Assembly: GCF_038967635.1 (NCBI RefSeq)
Contig: NZ_CP152413.1
Location: 4,964,001 to 5,028,000, forward strand
Length of the DNA: 64,000 nt
Source of the DNA: Bradyrhizobium sp. B124
GTDB lineage: Bacteria > Pseudomonadota > Alphaproteobacteria > Rhizobiales > Xanthobacteraceae
Direction of reading: 5' to 3'
A program made the translations under genes and the position numbers. Positions 43,495 through 52,439 of the stretch are shown in pieces; position 1 is the stretch's first letter; each line of letters opens with the position of its first letter. Below the pieces are notes generated by a model, which was not told where the DNA came from, made no database searches, and saw nothing but the letters and a program-made list of their open reading frames with translations.

Positions 43495-43806
43495 ATGGCA
43501 TCGAGCATTCGCGTGCGCGCCACGTCAAACGGCGACACCACCGAGGTGCAGGCGCTGATCCAGCATCCGATGGATTCCGGCTTCGTCAAGGACGCCAAGG
43601 GCGCGATCATCCCGCCGCACTTCATCCAGGTGCTGACCTTCGAGTATGACGGCAAACCAGTGTTCGTCGCCGACTGGGGCGGCGGCGTCTCCAAGGATCC
43701 CTATGTCAAATTCGCCTTCAAGGGCGGCAAGAAGGGCGACGACCTGACGGTCAGCTGGGTCGACAACAAGGGCGCGACCGACACCACCACGGCGAAGATT
43801 CAATGA
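43495..43806 (+). CDS. soxZ: SoxZ, carrier partner protein
   Basis: A 103-residue protein with no signal peptide; it is exported together with SoxY through Tat. It contains the SoxZ core VQALIQHPMDSGFVKDAKGAIIPPHFIQVLTFEYDGKPVF. The stop overlaps the ATG of soxA by 4 bp (ATGA), coupling translation. Confidence 0.96.
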   Translation: MASSIRVRATSNGDTTEVQALIQHPMDSGFVKDAKGAIIPPHFIQVLTFEYDGKPVFVADWGGGVSKDPYVKFAFKGGKKGDDLTVSWVDNKGATDTTTAKIQ

Positions 43807-44663
43807 CGCGGCGCTCGGCAATCCGCGCAGCAATTGCCACGCTTGCGCTCGGCGTGCTGGCGCTGGCGCCAGCCGCGCACGCAGCCGGCGCCGTCGATCC
43901 CGCCGCCGACAAGGCCGCCTTCCAGAAATTCTTCACCAACAAATTCCCCAAGCTGAAGCCCGAGGATTTCGTCAACGGTCCCTATTCGATGAATGAGGAC
44001 CTGCACAAGCAGTGGGAGGAGAAGGAACAGTTTCCGCCCTACGAGTTTTCGCTCGAGGCCGGCAAGGAGATGTTCTCGACGCCGTTCAAGAACGGCAAGA
44101 CCTACGCCGACTGCTTCGAGAACAAGGGCATCGGCATCCGCCAGAACTATCCTTATTTTGACGAGAAGGAAGGCAAGGTCGTCACGCTCGAGCTCGCGCT
44201 CAACCGTTGCCGCGAGGCCAATGGCGAGGCGCCGTTCTCCTATGTGAAGGACGACATGGCGGCACTCACCGCCTACATGGCCTTCACCTCGCGCGGCAAG
44301 CCGATGGACATCAAGATCCCGGACGATCCGCGTGCGCTCGAGGCCTATCAGAAGGGCAAGGAGTATTTCTACACCCGCCGCGGTCAGCTCAATTTCTCCT
44401 GCGCCACCTGCCATATCCAGAGCCCGGGCGAGCGGATTCGCGCCGAGGTGCTGGCGCCGGCACTCGGCATCCTGAATGCGATGCCGATCTACCGCTCGGA
44501 ATGGTCGGGCATGGGCACCACCAGCCGCCGCTTCACCACCTGCAACAGCCAGATCCGCGGCGTGCCGCTCAATCCGCAGGACGACGAGTACCGCAATCTC
44601 GAATATTACCTGTCCTATGTCAGCAATGGCCTGCCGATCTCGGGGCCGGGAGCCAGGCCATGA
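43803..44663 (+). CDS. soxA: SoxA, sulfur-oxidation c-type cytochrome
   Basis: A 286-residue subunit of the SoxAX complex. It has a signal peptide to about residue 27. The single haem motif is C200-A-T-C203-H204, and the active-site cysteine ligand is C247 in TTCNSQIRG. In two-haem SoxA proteins an N-terminal CxxCH precedes; here the corresponding region (TYADCFENKGIG, C104) lacks it, so this is the one-haem form. It overlaps soxZ and the following gene by 4 bp each. Confidence 0.95.
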   Translation: MTRRSAIRAAIATLALGVLALAPAAHAAGAVDPAADKAAFQKFFTNKFPKLKPEDFVNGPYSMNEDLHKQWEEKEQFPPYEFSLEAGKEMFSTPFKNGKTYADCFENKGIGIRQNYPYFDEKEGKVVTLELALNRCREANGEAPFSYVKDDMAALTAYMAFTSRGKPMDIKIPDDPRALEAYQKGKEYFYTRRGQLNFSCATCHIQSPGERIRAEVLAPALGILNAMPIYRSEWSGMGTTSRRFTTCNSQIRGVPLNPQDDEYRNLEYYLSYVSNGLPISGPGARP

Positions 44664-44974
44664 GCGCGGCCGTGAGAGCGATTTTCGCGGCATCGGCCCT
44701 GCTGATCGCGACGGCTACCACAGCCCTCGCCGCCTCCGAGGCCGACTACAAGGCGGCCTATGCTGCGGCTGAGGCCGCCAACAAGGAAGCAGGCCTGCTG
44801 CGCAACCAGTGGACTACGACAGCCTCGACGCTCGCCGCCGCAAAAAAGGCCGGTGAGGCTGGTGATTTCGATACCGCAGTCGCCCAGGCCAAGGAGGCCG
44901 AGGCGCTGGCAAAGGCATCGATCTTCCAGGCGACCAGCGAAAAGGAACGCTGGAAGGACATGGAAGTTCGCTAA
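44660..44974 (+). CDS. soxK: SoxK-like SoxAX-binding protein
   Basis: A 104-residue secreted helical protein starting at the ATG that overlaps the soxA stop. The signal peptide ends TTALAA (residues 1-24). The mature part is Ala/Lys/Glu-rich (YKAAYAAAEAANKEAG, LAAAKKAGEAGDFDTAVAQA), matching the small SoxAX-binding protein SoxK (SAXB) that forms a three-subunit SoxAXK complex in some bacteria. Assignment rests on position and this repeated helical pattern. Confidence 0.75.
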   Translation: MSAAVRAIFAASALLIATATTALAASEADYKAAYAAAEAANKEAGLLRNQWTTTASTLAAAKKAGEAGDFDTAVAQAKEAEALAKASIFQATSEKERWKDMEVR

Positions 44975-45010
44975 AGGCGCGCAGGCCACGGGGGCCGCGC
45001 GGAGAGAGTG

Positions 45011-46759
45011 ATGATCGTCCGCCGCCGGGATTTCCTGACAGCTTCGGCCGCCGCAACGCTTGTGGCCGGCCTGCCCCGCCTCGCGCGCAGTGCCGATACC
45101 GCCAGCGTCTACGACTTCGAACGCTTCGGCAACGCCCGCATCCTGCACATGACCGACACCCATGCGCAGCTGAAGCCGGTGTTCTTCCGCGAGCCCGGCG
45201 TCAATATCGGCGTCGGTGCGATGGCCGGCCAGCCGCCGCATCTGGTCGGCAAGGCGTTCCTCGACCGTTTCGGCATCCGGCCCGATAGCGCCGATGCCTA
45301 TGCCTTTACCTGCGTCGAGTTCGAGAAGGCCGCCGTCCGCTTCGGCCGGCTCGGCGGCTTTGCCCATCTGAAGACGCTGATCGACAAGCTGCGCGCCGAT
45401 GTCGGCGAAAAGCGCTCGATCCTGCTCGACGGCGGCGACCTCTGGCAGGGCACCGGGCTCGCCAACGCCATGAACGGCGCCGACATGGTGGAGGCCGCGA
45501 ACCTGCTCGGCATCGAGGCGATGACCGGGCATTGGGAATTCACCTATGGCGAAGAGGTGCTGCGCGACAATCTCTCGCGCTTCAAGGGCGAGTTCCTGGC
45601 GCAGAACGTGTTCCTGACCGAGGAAGCGGCGTTCAACGACGCCAAGGCGTTCGATCCGGCTTCGGGGCGGGTGTTCAAGCCGTCCACGATCAAGGAGATC
45701 GGTGGCCATCGCGTCGCGATCATCGGCCAGGCCTTTCCTTACGTGCCGATCGCGCATCCCAAGCGTTTCACGCCGGACTGGAAGTTCGGCATCCGCGACG
45801 AGGAACTGCAAAAGCTCGTCGACGGCCATCGCAACAACGACAAGGTCGAGGCGGTGATCCTGCTGTCGCATAACGGCATGGACGTCGACCTCAAGCTCGC
45901 GAGCCGCGTCACCGGCATCGACGTCATCCTCGGCGGCCACACCCATGACGCGATCCCGATCCCGATCACGGTGACCAATGCCGGCGGCGTCACACTGGTC
46001 ACCAATGCCGGCTCCAACGGCAAGTTCATTGGTGTGCTCGATCTCGATCTTACCAAGGGCAAGGTCGCCAATGTCCGCTACCGACTGCTGCCGGTGTTCG
46101 CCGAGCTCTTGAAGCCCGATCCGGCGATGCAGACGCTGATCGACAAGATGCGCGATCCGCATGCCGACGAGTGGAGCGACAAGCTCGGCACGGCCGATCG
46201 TCTGCTCTACCGGCGCGGCAATTTCACCGGCACCGTCGACCAGCTGATCTGCGACGCGCTGCTGAACGAGCTCAACGCCGAGATCGCGCTGTCGCCCGGT
46301 TTCCGCTGGGGCCTCACCACGCTCGCCGGCCAGCCGCTGACCATGGAAGACGTGCTGTCGGAAACCGCGATCACCTATCCCGAGACCTACGTCGCGACCA
46401 TGACCGGCAGCCAGATCAAGGATGTGCTGGAGGACGTCTGCGACAACCTGTTCAACGTCGATCCCTATTATCAGCAAGGCGGCGACATGGTCCGCGTCGG
46501 CGGCCTCGCCTACACCTGCACGCCGGGCGAGAGCGTCGGCAAGCGCATTTCCGAGCTGAAGCTCGGCAACGGCAAGCACCTCGAAGCCGGCAAGCACTAC
46601 AAGGTCGCGGGCTGGGCCTCGGTCAACCAGCAGAACGGCGCACCGATCTGGGATGTGGTGGCCAAGCATCTGCGCTCCGGCCGGCCGCCGAACCGCGCCG
46701 AACCCGGCGTGACGCTGCAAGGCGTCGAGGACAACCCGGGCATTGCGAGGCACGGATGA
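45011..46759 (+). CDS. soxB: SoxB, sulfate thiol esterase
   Basis: A 582-residue periplasmic dimanganese hydrolase that releases sulfate from SoxY. It has a Tat signal (VRRRDFLTASAAATLVAG). Metal motifs are HMTDTHAQL, LLDGGDLWQGTG, GHWEFTYG and LLSHNGMDVD, and GGHTHDAIPIP is the 5'-nucleotidase-family signature; GDMVRVGGL completes the C-terminal domain. An ATG at 45011 follows GGAGAGAGTG. It overlaps the first DsrE gene by 4 bp. Confidence 0.96.
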   Translation: MIVRRRDFLTASAAATLVAGLPRLARSADTASVYDFERFGNARILHMTDTHAQLKPVFFREPGVNIGVGAMAGQPPHLVGKAFLDRFGIRPDSADAYAFTCVEFEKAAVRFGRLGGFAHLKTLIDKLRADVGEKRSILLDGGDLWQGTGLANAMNGADMVEAANLLGIEAMTGHWEFTYGEEVLRDNLSRFKGEFLAQNVFLTEEAAFNDAKAFDPASGRVFKPSTIKEIGGHRVAIIGQAFPYVPIAHPKRFTPDWKFGIRDEELQKLVDGHRNNDKVEAVILLSHNGMDVDLKLASRVTGIDVILGGHTHDAIPIPITVTNAGGVTLVTNAGSNGKFIGVLDLDLTKGKVANVRYRLLPVFAELLKPDPAMQTLIDKMRDPHADEWSDKLGTADRLLYRRGNFTGTVDQLICDALLNELNAEIALSPGFRWGLTTLAGQPLTMEDVLSETAITYPETYVATMTGSQIKDVLEDVCDNLFNVDPYYQQGGDMVRVGGLAYTCTPGESVGKRISELKLGNGKHLEAGKHYKVAGWASVNQQNGAPIWDVVAKHLRSGRPPNRAEPGVTLQGVEDNPGIARHG

Positions 46760-47211
46760 CGCGGCGCGCGTTCATCGCGGCGCTCGGCCTTGCGGCGATT
46801 GCGCTGGCAACGCCGCCGGCCCGCGCCCAGCTCGCGTCGTTGCAGGACAAGCCGTTCGCCGAGCACAAGGTCGTGCTGCAGCTCTCCGACAACGATCCGA
46901 AGAAGCAGGGCCTCGTCATCAGCGTCGCGAGCAATCTAATGAAGCACTACGACCCCGACAAGGTCGCGGTCGAGATCGTCGCCTTCGGCCCGGGCATCGA
47001 GCTGCTCAGGCCCGACAATGCGAACCGCAAGCTGGTCGAGAGCCTGGTCGCGCAGGGCGCGCGGGTCGACATCTGCCTCAATACCGTCGACACGATCGAG
47101 CGCGACACCGGCGAGCGGCCGGACTACATCGCCGCCGCCACCCCCGTGCAGGTCGGCGTCGCGCAGATTTTGTTCCTCACCGAGAACGGATACACGCTGG
47201 TCCGTCCTTAA
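46756..47211 (+). CDS. DsrE-family secreted protein 1
   Basis: A 151-residue DsrE/F-like sulfur-carrier homologue with an N-terminal Tat- or Sec-type signal (TRRAFIAALGLAAIALATP, to about 24). It is likely periplasmic, and the conserved Cys lies in DICLNTVD. It overlaps soxB by 4 bp (ATGA), so it is translated with it. DsrE proteins pass sulfane sulfur; a role after SoxB is inferred from context. Confidence 0.85.
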   Translation: MTRRAFIAALGLAAIALATPPARAQLASLQDKPFAEHKVVLQLSDNDPKKQGLVISVASNLMKHYDPDKVAVEIVAFGPGIELLRPDNANRKLVESLVAQGARVDICLNTVDTIERDTGERPDYIAAATPVQVGVAQILFLTENGYTLVRP

Positions 47212-47218
47212 CCCCGCC

Positions 47219-47332
47219 GTCCTTGCGAGCGAAGCGAAGCAATCCATGCTTTGCCGCAAGGACACAATGGATTGCTTCGTCGCTTCGCTCCCGTGCGCAA
47301 ACGCTATTGCGTTTGTCGCAGACAATGACGGA
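47219..47332. repeat. Palindromic repeat between the two dsrE genes
   Basis: GTCCTTGCGAGCGAAGCGAAGCAATCCAT... faces ATGGATTGCTTCGTCGCTTCG. It is inside the sox transcription unit, 8 bp after the first dsrE stop, and could affect expression of the second. Confidence 0.75.
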
Positions 47333-47347
47333 GAGAGCGGCAGTCAC

Positions 47348-47806
47348 ATGAAAGCCCCTGCCATGCTTCGCCGTCTCGCCGCCGCCGCCGTGCTTTCGCT
47401 TGCCTTCACAGCGAGCGCACTGGCCGCCGACAAGCCGCACCGCATCACGATCCAGGTCGACCAGAACGACCCGCAAATCATGAATCTCGCGCTCAACAAC
47501 GCGACCAACGTGATCGAATATTACCGCGCCAGGAAGGAGGACGTGGAGGTCGACATCGTCACCTACGGCCCCGGCGTGCACATGCTGCGCAGCGATACTT
47601 CGCCGGTGCAGGACCGCATCAGGCGGCTCAAGGATTTCGTGTTTCCGGGCAAGATCCAGTTCTCCGCCTGCAACAACACCAGGCAGGGCATGGAGAAGGC
47701 CGAGGGCCACGCAATCTCCGTCGTCCCCGACGCCACCATCGTACCGTCGGGCGTGGTCCATCTGATGGAGCTGCAGGAGCAGGGCTGGAGTTACGTCCGG
47801 CCTTGA
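47348..47806 (+). CDS. DsrE-family secreted protein 2
   Basis: A 152-residue paralogue of the preceding protein. The Sec signal peptide (MKAPAMLRRLAAAAVLSLAF) ends near ALAA-DKPHR. The core RITIQVDQNDPQIMNLALNNATNV is typical of DsrE, and the single Cys lies in FSACNNTRQG, matching the C-x-N-T pattern of the first copy. It ends the sox-linked gene run and is followed by a repeat-filled gap. Confidence 0.85.
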   Translation: MKAPAMLRRLAAAAVLSLAFTASALAADKPHRITIQVDQNDPQIMNLALNNATNVIEYYRARKEDVEVDIVTYGPGVHMLRSDTSPVQDRIRRLKDFVFPGKIQFSACNNTRQGMEKAEGHAISVVPDATIVPSGVVHLMELQEQGWSYVRP

Positions 47807-48132
47807 TTGTGCGCTCCATCCAGAACCGTCATCCTGCGAGGATGTGAGGCTATATCCTCGTCCACCGCCGTCATCGCCCGGCCTGTGCGCAATTGCGCAC
47901 ATGGACCGGGCGATCCAGTACGCCGCGGCCTCTCGGCTCATGCACCGGCGTCTCTGGGATACTGGATCACCCGCATGCGCGGGTGATGACACCGAGCAAG
48001 CTGAGCAATCACCCTGTCATCCTGAGCTGACGAAGCCGGATTGGTCCCCGGGGGATGGATTTGCTTTGAATCCACCCTATCTATGGAATAATATCCTCTT
48101 CACGACTCGCCCCGGAGAACAGGTAAGCCGTC
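47807..48132. other. Gap with paired palindromic repeat 47869-47992
   Basis: 326 bp without a gene. The repeat 47869-47992 carries CATCGCCCGG...CCGGGCGATCCAGTACGCCGCGGCC and its counterpart ...CTGGATCACCCG...GGTGATGAC. It is the same composite as the tandem array at 30657. The last 70 bp carries a probable promoter (48066-48094). Confidence 0.75.
48066..48094 (+). promoter_or_regulatory. Candidate promoter of the persulfide dioxygenase gene
   Basis: TTGAAT (48066-48071) and TAATAT (48089-48094) with a 17-bp spacer, 39 bp before the ATG. The sequence around it is A/T-rich compared with its surroundings. Regulator sites for BigR-type sulfide repressors were not recognised. Confidence 0.45.
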
Positions 48133-49173
48133 ATGATCTTTCGCCAGCTCTTTGACAGCGTGTCCGGCACTTACAGCTATCTGCTCGCGAGCCGCGCCGG
48201 CGGCGAGGCGCTGATTCTCGATCCCGTGCTGGAGAAGGCCGACCGCTACTGCAAGCTGCTGCAGGAACTCGACCTCCGACTGGTGAAAGCCGTCGATACG
48301 CACCTGCATGCCGATCACATCACGGGCCTCGGCGAGCTGCGCGACCGCACCCAGTGCATCACCATCATGGGCGAGCAGAGCAAGGCCGACGTGGTGTCGA
48401 TGCGCGTCGCCGACGGCGACAGAGTGACGATCGAGGGGCTCTGCCTCGAGGCGCTGTACACGCCCGGCCACACCGACGATTCCTATAGCTATCTGATGGG
48501 CGACCGCGTCTTCACCGGCGACACGCTCCTGATCCGCGGCACCGGCCGCACCGACTTCCAGAACGGCAGCGCGCGGGCGCAGTATGATTCGATCTTCAAC
48601 CGCCTGCTCAAGCTGCCGGAGGAAACCCTGGTATTCCCCGCGCATGACTACAAGGGCGACACCGTCTCCACGATCGGCGAGGAGAAGCGCTACAATCCGC
48701 GGCTGCAGGTGAAATCGATCGACGACTATGTCGAGCTGATGAACAACCTTCATCTCCCGAATCCAAAGATGATGGACGTCGCGGTGCCCGCCAACATGCA
48801 TGTCGGCCTGCATCAGGACCAGTTGGCCAAGGAAGGCCTCTCCCTCAGCGCGCGAGACGCCATCGCGAGCCTCGGCCGGCCCGATATCCTGCTGGTCGAT
48901 TTGCGCGAGAGCGGCGAGCGGGCCAAGCACGGCATGCTGCCCGGCGCCCTGCACGCGCCCTATCCCGGGATTTGCGCCACGTTGCAGCCCGGCGGCATGC
49001 TGCGCGAAGTCGCGGCCGCGACCGGCCGCCGCGTCGTGTTCTTCTGCGCCTTCGGTGAGCGCTCGGCGATGGCCGTAGCCGCCGCGAAGAAAGCAGGGCT
49101 GGCGAACACCGCCCATATCGAAGGCGGCATCGATGCGTGGAAGAAGGCCGGCGGGCCGGTGGTGATGGGGTAA
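48133..49173 (+). CDS. Persulfide dioxygenase-type MBL hydrolase fused to rhodanese
   Basis: A 346-residue fusion. Residues about 1-230 are the metallo-beta-lactamase fold with metal motif H57-L-H59-A-D61-H62, the second histidine in TPGHTDD and D in FTGDTLLIRG; this matches ETHE1/Blh persulfide dioxygenases. Residues about 245-346 are a rhodanese domain with catalytic C305 in FFCAFGERSA. It would oxidise glutathione persulfide to sulfite and transfer sulfane sulfur, linking to the adjacent sox/DsrE genes. Confidence 0.92.
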   Translation: MIFRQLFDSVSGTYSYLLASRAGGEALILDPVLEKADRYCKLLQELDLRLVKAVDTHLHADHITGLGELRDRTQCITIMGEQSKADVVSMRVADGDRVTIEGLCLEALYTPGHTDDSYSYLMGDRVFTGDTLLIRGTGRTDFQNGSARAQYDSIFNRLLKLPEETLVFPAHDYKGDTVSTIGEEKRYNPRLQVKSIDDYVELMNNLHLPNPKMMDVAVPANMHVGLHQDQLAKEGLSLSARDAIASLGRPDILLVDLRESGERAKHGMLPGALHAPYPGICATLQPGGMLREVAAATGRRVVFFCAFGERSAMAVAAAKKAGLANTAHIEGGIDAWKKAGGPVVMG

Positions 49174-49201
49174 GCCGTTAGCCGCGCACAATTTCTATCA
49201 C

Positions 49202-49328
49202 CGTCACCCTGAGGTGCGAGCGAAGCGAGCCTCGAAGGGCGACGGTCCCGCTCCCTCCGCGAACATTTGGAGATATCCGGGCCGTGCATCCTTCGAGGCT
49301 CGCAAGGGCTCGCACCTCAGGATGACGG
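49202..49328. repeat. Palindromic repeat, CCTGAGGTGCGAGC family
   Basis: CGTCACCCTGAGGTGCGAGCG...GAGCCTCGAAGG and its inverted partner ending CACCTCAGGATGACGG. A sister lies at 42337-42466. It sits between convergent genes. Confidence 0.85.
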
Positions 49329-49352
49329 GACGTAGATCGCGGGGCACATCAA

Positions 49353-50189
49353 CTACCGCGCCACGCGCTTGAGTTCTTCCGTCAGCCGATCCAACGCATC
49401 CGCCAGCATCACGCCGCCGCACACCGTGAGCCGCTCCGGCAGCACGATCCGCTTGTCGGCCGGATAGAAGCGCTCCAGCGCCGGATGCAGCAGGAAGGCG
49501 CGGCCCTCATCCTCGGCGCGATCGCCCGCCTCCGACACCAGGATGAAATCCGGCCGCAGCTTTACAATTACCTCCAGCGAGGCAAATCCACCTGCGCCGA
49601 CGCCGAGTTCGCCGGCCGCGTTGGTGAGGCCGGTTGCCGTCAGCAGCGAGCTGATCAGGCTGCTGTCACCGGAGACAAAGCCGCGGCGCTCCACCGGCAG
49701 CACCCGATAGTGATGACCATCCGCCACCGCCCGGGCCCGCGCGATCGCCGCATCGAGGCGCGAGATCTCGGCCTCTGCGCGATCCGGATGCCGCACGACA
49801 TCGCCCATCGCGCGGATCTGATCTTTTACCTCGTCCAGCGTGCGCGGCACCGTGAGTTCGACGAGGTGCAATCCGTTGGCCTTCAGGAGATCGCGCGTCG
49901 CGCGCTTGTCGAACAGGCTGACCACGACGCGGTCGGGCTTGAGCAGCAGTACGTCCTCGGCCTCGCCGGACAGAAGTGGATAGTTTCGCGCCTGCTCGGC
50001 GGCCCAGGATTGCCAGGCATCACGGGAAAAGCGGCTGAGGCCGAGGATCTGGTCCGGGTCGGCCAGCGACAGCACGAGCTGGTCGCTGCAGACATTCATC
50101 GAGACGATGCGCGGTCCGGCGGCGGACGCGGCAGCGCACAAGATCAGCCATGCCGCTGCGGCCATCGCTGCGAGACGCTGCATCCTCAT
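49353..50189 (-). CDS. btuF: Periplasmic cobalamin-binding protein
   Basis: A 278-residue ABC substrate-binding protein of the BtuF/FecB class, with a signal peptide (LAAMAAAAWLILCAAASAA) then GPRIVSMNVCSDQLVLSLADPDQILGLSRFS, the typical class-III start. The ATG at 50189 overlaps the upstream ATPase stop by 1 bp (TGATG), so 3' end of the btuCDF operon. Corrinoid specificity is inferred from the divergent B12 riboswitch and receptor. Confidence 0.88.
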   Translation of the reverse strand: MRMQRLAAMAAAAWLILCAAASAAGPRIVSMNVCSDQLVLSLADPDQILGLSRFSRDAWQSWAAEQARNYPLLSGEAEDVLLLKPDRVVVSLFDKRATRDLLKANGLHLVELTVPRTLDEVKDQIRAMGDVVRHPDRAEAEISRLDAAIARARAVADGHHYRVLPVERRGFVSGDSSLISSLLTATGLTNAAGELGVGAGGFASLEVIVKLRPDFILVSEAGDRAEDEGRAFLLHPALERFYPADKRIVLPERLTVCGGVMLADALDRLTEELKRVAR

Positions 50190-50962
50190 CAGACATCCGC
50201 CCATGGCACGATGACGGCCTCGCGCTGAAATTCGGCGCGGTAGGCGCTGACGCGGAACACGCCGGCCAGCACGCTCTCGGACAGCGCTTCAGCGGGCGCG
50301 CCTTGCGCCGCCAGCCGCCCGTCCGACAGCACCAGCACGTGATCGGCAAAGCGCGCGGCAAGCCCGAGATCGTGCGTTACCACGATGACGAGCACGCCGG
50401 TGTCGGCGACATTGCGCAGCTTCTGCATCACATCGATCTGGTGGCGCGGATCGAGCGAGGCGGTCGGCTCGTCGGCGAGGATCACCGGCGCCTCCACGGC
50501 CAGCACCCGGGCCAGCGCGACGCGGCTGCGCTCGCCGCCGGAGAGCTCGGTGACGCGGCGATCGCCGAATTCGGTGACGTCGACCGCCTGCATCGCCCGC
50601 AGCACCGCCTCGATATCCCTCGGCGACAGCCGCGCCGGATCGGTCGCGCCATGCGGATAGCGACCGAGCGCCACGATATCGCGCGCCGGCAGCGGCCAGT
50701 GCACCGTGTGCCCCTGCGGCAAATAGGCGAAACGCTTCGCCCGCTCGCGCAGCGCAAGCGACGCCAGTGCGTCGCCGCCGATGCTGATGTCGCCGTCGGA
50801 TGGAATCAGCCCGGCCAGCACGCGCAGCAGCGTGGTCTTGCCGGCGCCGTTCGGACCGACCAGCGCGACCAGATGGCCCGCTTCCAGCGACAGCGAGACA
50901 TCGTGCAACACCTTGCGGCTGCCGAGAGAAGCGTTGAGAGCGGTGGCGGAGAGTAGCGTCAT
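50189..50962 (-). CDS. btuD: ABC transporter ATPase for cobalamin
   Basis: A 257-residue ATPase of the FecE/BtuD class. Walker A is GPNGAGKTT (36-44), the Q-loop lies in AYLPQGHTV, the signature is LSGGERSRVALARVL, and Walker B is VILADEPTASLD with an H-loop in VVTHDLGLA. It overlaps the permease by 4 bp and btuF by 1 bp, an operon. Confidence 0.92.
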   Translation of the reverse strand: MTLLSATALNASLGSRKVLHDVSLSLEAGHLVALVGPNGAGKTTLLRVLAGLIPSDGDISIGGDALASLALRERAKRFAYLPQGHTVHWPLPARDIVALGRYPHGATDPARLSPRDIEAVLRAMQAVDVTEFGDRRVTELSGGERSRVALARVLAVEAPVILADEPTASLDPRHQIDVMQKLRNVADTGVLVIVVTHDLGLAARFADHVLVLSDGRLAAQGAPAEALSESVLAGVFRVSAYRAEFQREAVIVPWADV

Positions 50963-52011
50963 GCCACGCCTCCGCCGAGCGCGCGGCGTTCGCGCATGAT
51001 CAGATAGAGGAAGAACGGCACGCCGATGATCGAGGTCAGCACGCCGACCTTGATATCCGACGTCGAGGGGATGATGCGCACCGCGATATCGGCGGCGAGC
51101 AGCAGCGCCGAGCCGGTGAGCGCGCTCGGCACCAACAGCCGCGTCGGATCGTGACCGATCAGGGGGCGCATCAGATGCGGCGCGACGAGGCCGATGAAGC
51201 CGATCGTGCCGGTGACGGCGACCGCGCCGCCGACACCGAGCGCCACGCCCGTGATCACAAGCAACCTTAGCCGCCCGACATCGACGCCGAGGCTCTGTGC
51301 TGCTTCCTCGCCGAGCGTCAGCGCACGGAACGCGTTCGCCTGGCTGAGCAGGACGGCGGCGCCCGCGATGATGAAGGGCAGCGCCAGCGCCACGTGCTGG
51401 AAGCTGCGGTCCTCCAGCGAACCGAGCAGCCAGAATGCGATCTCCAGCACCACGAACGGATTGCTCGAGAGATTCATCACCAGCGCCGTCGCAGCTCCCG
51501 CAAAGCTCGAGATCGCGAGTCCCGCGAGGATCAGAATCAGCAGCCCGGAATTGCGGCCGGCGATCGCAAGCAGCGCGAACACCGAGCCGAACGCGGCGAT
51601 GATCGCCACCACCGGCAGTGCATAGGAACGCACATCGGCGAGGACCAGCGCGATCACCAGCACCGCGCCGAACGCCGCCGATTGCGGCGCGCCGAACAGC
51701 GACGGCGAGGCCAGCGGATTGCGCAGCAGGCCCTGCAGCGCTGCGCCCGATAACCCGAGAATACCGCCGATCGCGAACGCCAGAATGGTGCGCGGCAGCC
51801 GGATCTCGCGCACGATCACCTGCGCCACGTCGCTGCCGCCGCCGAACAGCGCCTCGATCACCGCAAGCGGCGACAGCCTCACCGGCCCGATGCCGAGCGA
51901 GAGCACTAGCAGCAGCACCACGAGCGCGAGCAGCGCCGCGGTGGCGCCCCACCGGCGCCGCGCCGCGACCTCGGCCGCCAAGGCAAAATCCTGCACGCTC
52001 ATTGGATCCAT
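50959..52011 (-). CDS. btuC: ABC transporter permease for cobalamin
   Basis: A 350-residue FecCD/BtuC-family permease with about 10 membrane segments. RLPRTILAFAIGGILGLSGAALQGLLRNPLASPSLFGA is the family signature and GFIGLVAPHLMRPLIGHDPT the coupling-helix region. The start at 52011 is one of two close ATGs (the other 52002). It is the first gene of the minus-strand btuCDF operon, and no riboswitch was recognised before it. Confidence 0.92.
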   Translation of the reverse strand: MDPMSVQDFALAAEVAARRRWGATAALLALVVLLLVLSLGIGPVRLSPLAVIEALFGGGSDVAQVIVREIRLPRTILAFAIGGILGLSGAALQGLLRNPLASPSLFGAPQSAAFGAVLVIALVLADVRSYALPVVAIIAAFGSVFALLAIAGRNSGLLILILAGLAISSFAGAATALVMNLSSNPFVVLEIAFWLLGSLEDRSFQHVALALPFIIAGAAVLLSQANAFRALTLGEEAAQSLGVDVGRLRLLVITGVALGVGGAVAVTGTIGFIGLVAPHLMRPLIGHDPTRLLVPSALTGSALLLAADIAVRIIPSTSDIKVGVLTSIIGVPFFLYLIMRERRALGGGVA

Positions 52012-52093
52012 GCTCTTACAGCGATCGCCGTGGCAGACAAGCGACACTCAACAAAAACCGTGGCCACCTGGCAGCCGCCCGACCTCCGCCGGA

Positions 52094-52123
52094 TTGACTT
52101 TGCTGCCCAGCCGAACCCTAGAT
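52094..52123 (+). promoter_or_regulatory. Candidate promoter for the riboswitch-btuB transcript
   Basis: TTGACT (52094-52099) and CTAGAT (52118-52123), 18-bp spacing, just ahead of the riboswitch. Weak -10 match; position is right for transcription into the aptamer. Confidence 0.35.
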
Positions 52124-52129
52124 GAACAT

Positions 52130-52300
52130 GACGGTTCTTTCATGAGATGAAAAGGGAATGCGGTGCGGGGAAACTTCCCCAACGCCGCGGCTGCCCCCGC
52201 AACTGTATGCGGTGAATCCTTCGTCACAGGCCACTGGGAATCTCGGTCCTGGGAAGGCGACGAAGGGTAACGACCCGCGAGCCAGGAGACCTGCCGTCAG
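52130..52300 (+). promoter_or_regulatory. Cobalamin riboswitch
   Basis: The aptamer shows AAAGGGAATGCGGTGC, the G-C-rich GCCGCGGCTGCCCCCGCAACTGTA (B12-box core, starting 52184) and GCGAGCCAGGAGACCTGCC (from 52278), in the standard order. It precedes the TonB-receptor gene by about 140 bp, in which translation or transcription would be switched off by adenosylcobalamin. Ends are approximate. Confidence 0.93.
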
Positions 52301-52439
52301 CCGTGGTCACACGCGAAGATGCCGGTCGGGGAGTACAGGCATGAGCTTCACTTGAGGCTGCAAGCAGCTGAGCCTGCGAGCACGATGGTGAGACTGGTTC
52401 GCGGTGACGTGCCACTGACGTTACCGAGGTCTCACTTAG

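Noticed and set aside
44615..46753. 712-codon minus-strand frame over soxB
   Set aside because: SoxB on the other strand is unambiguous; the translation is His/Asp/Arg-rich shadow sequence.
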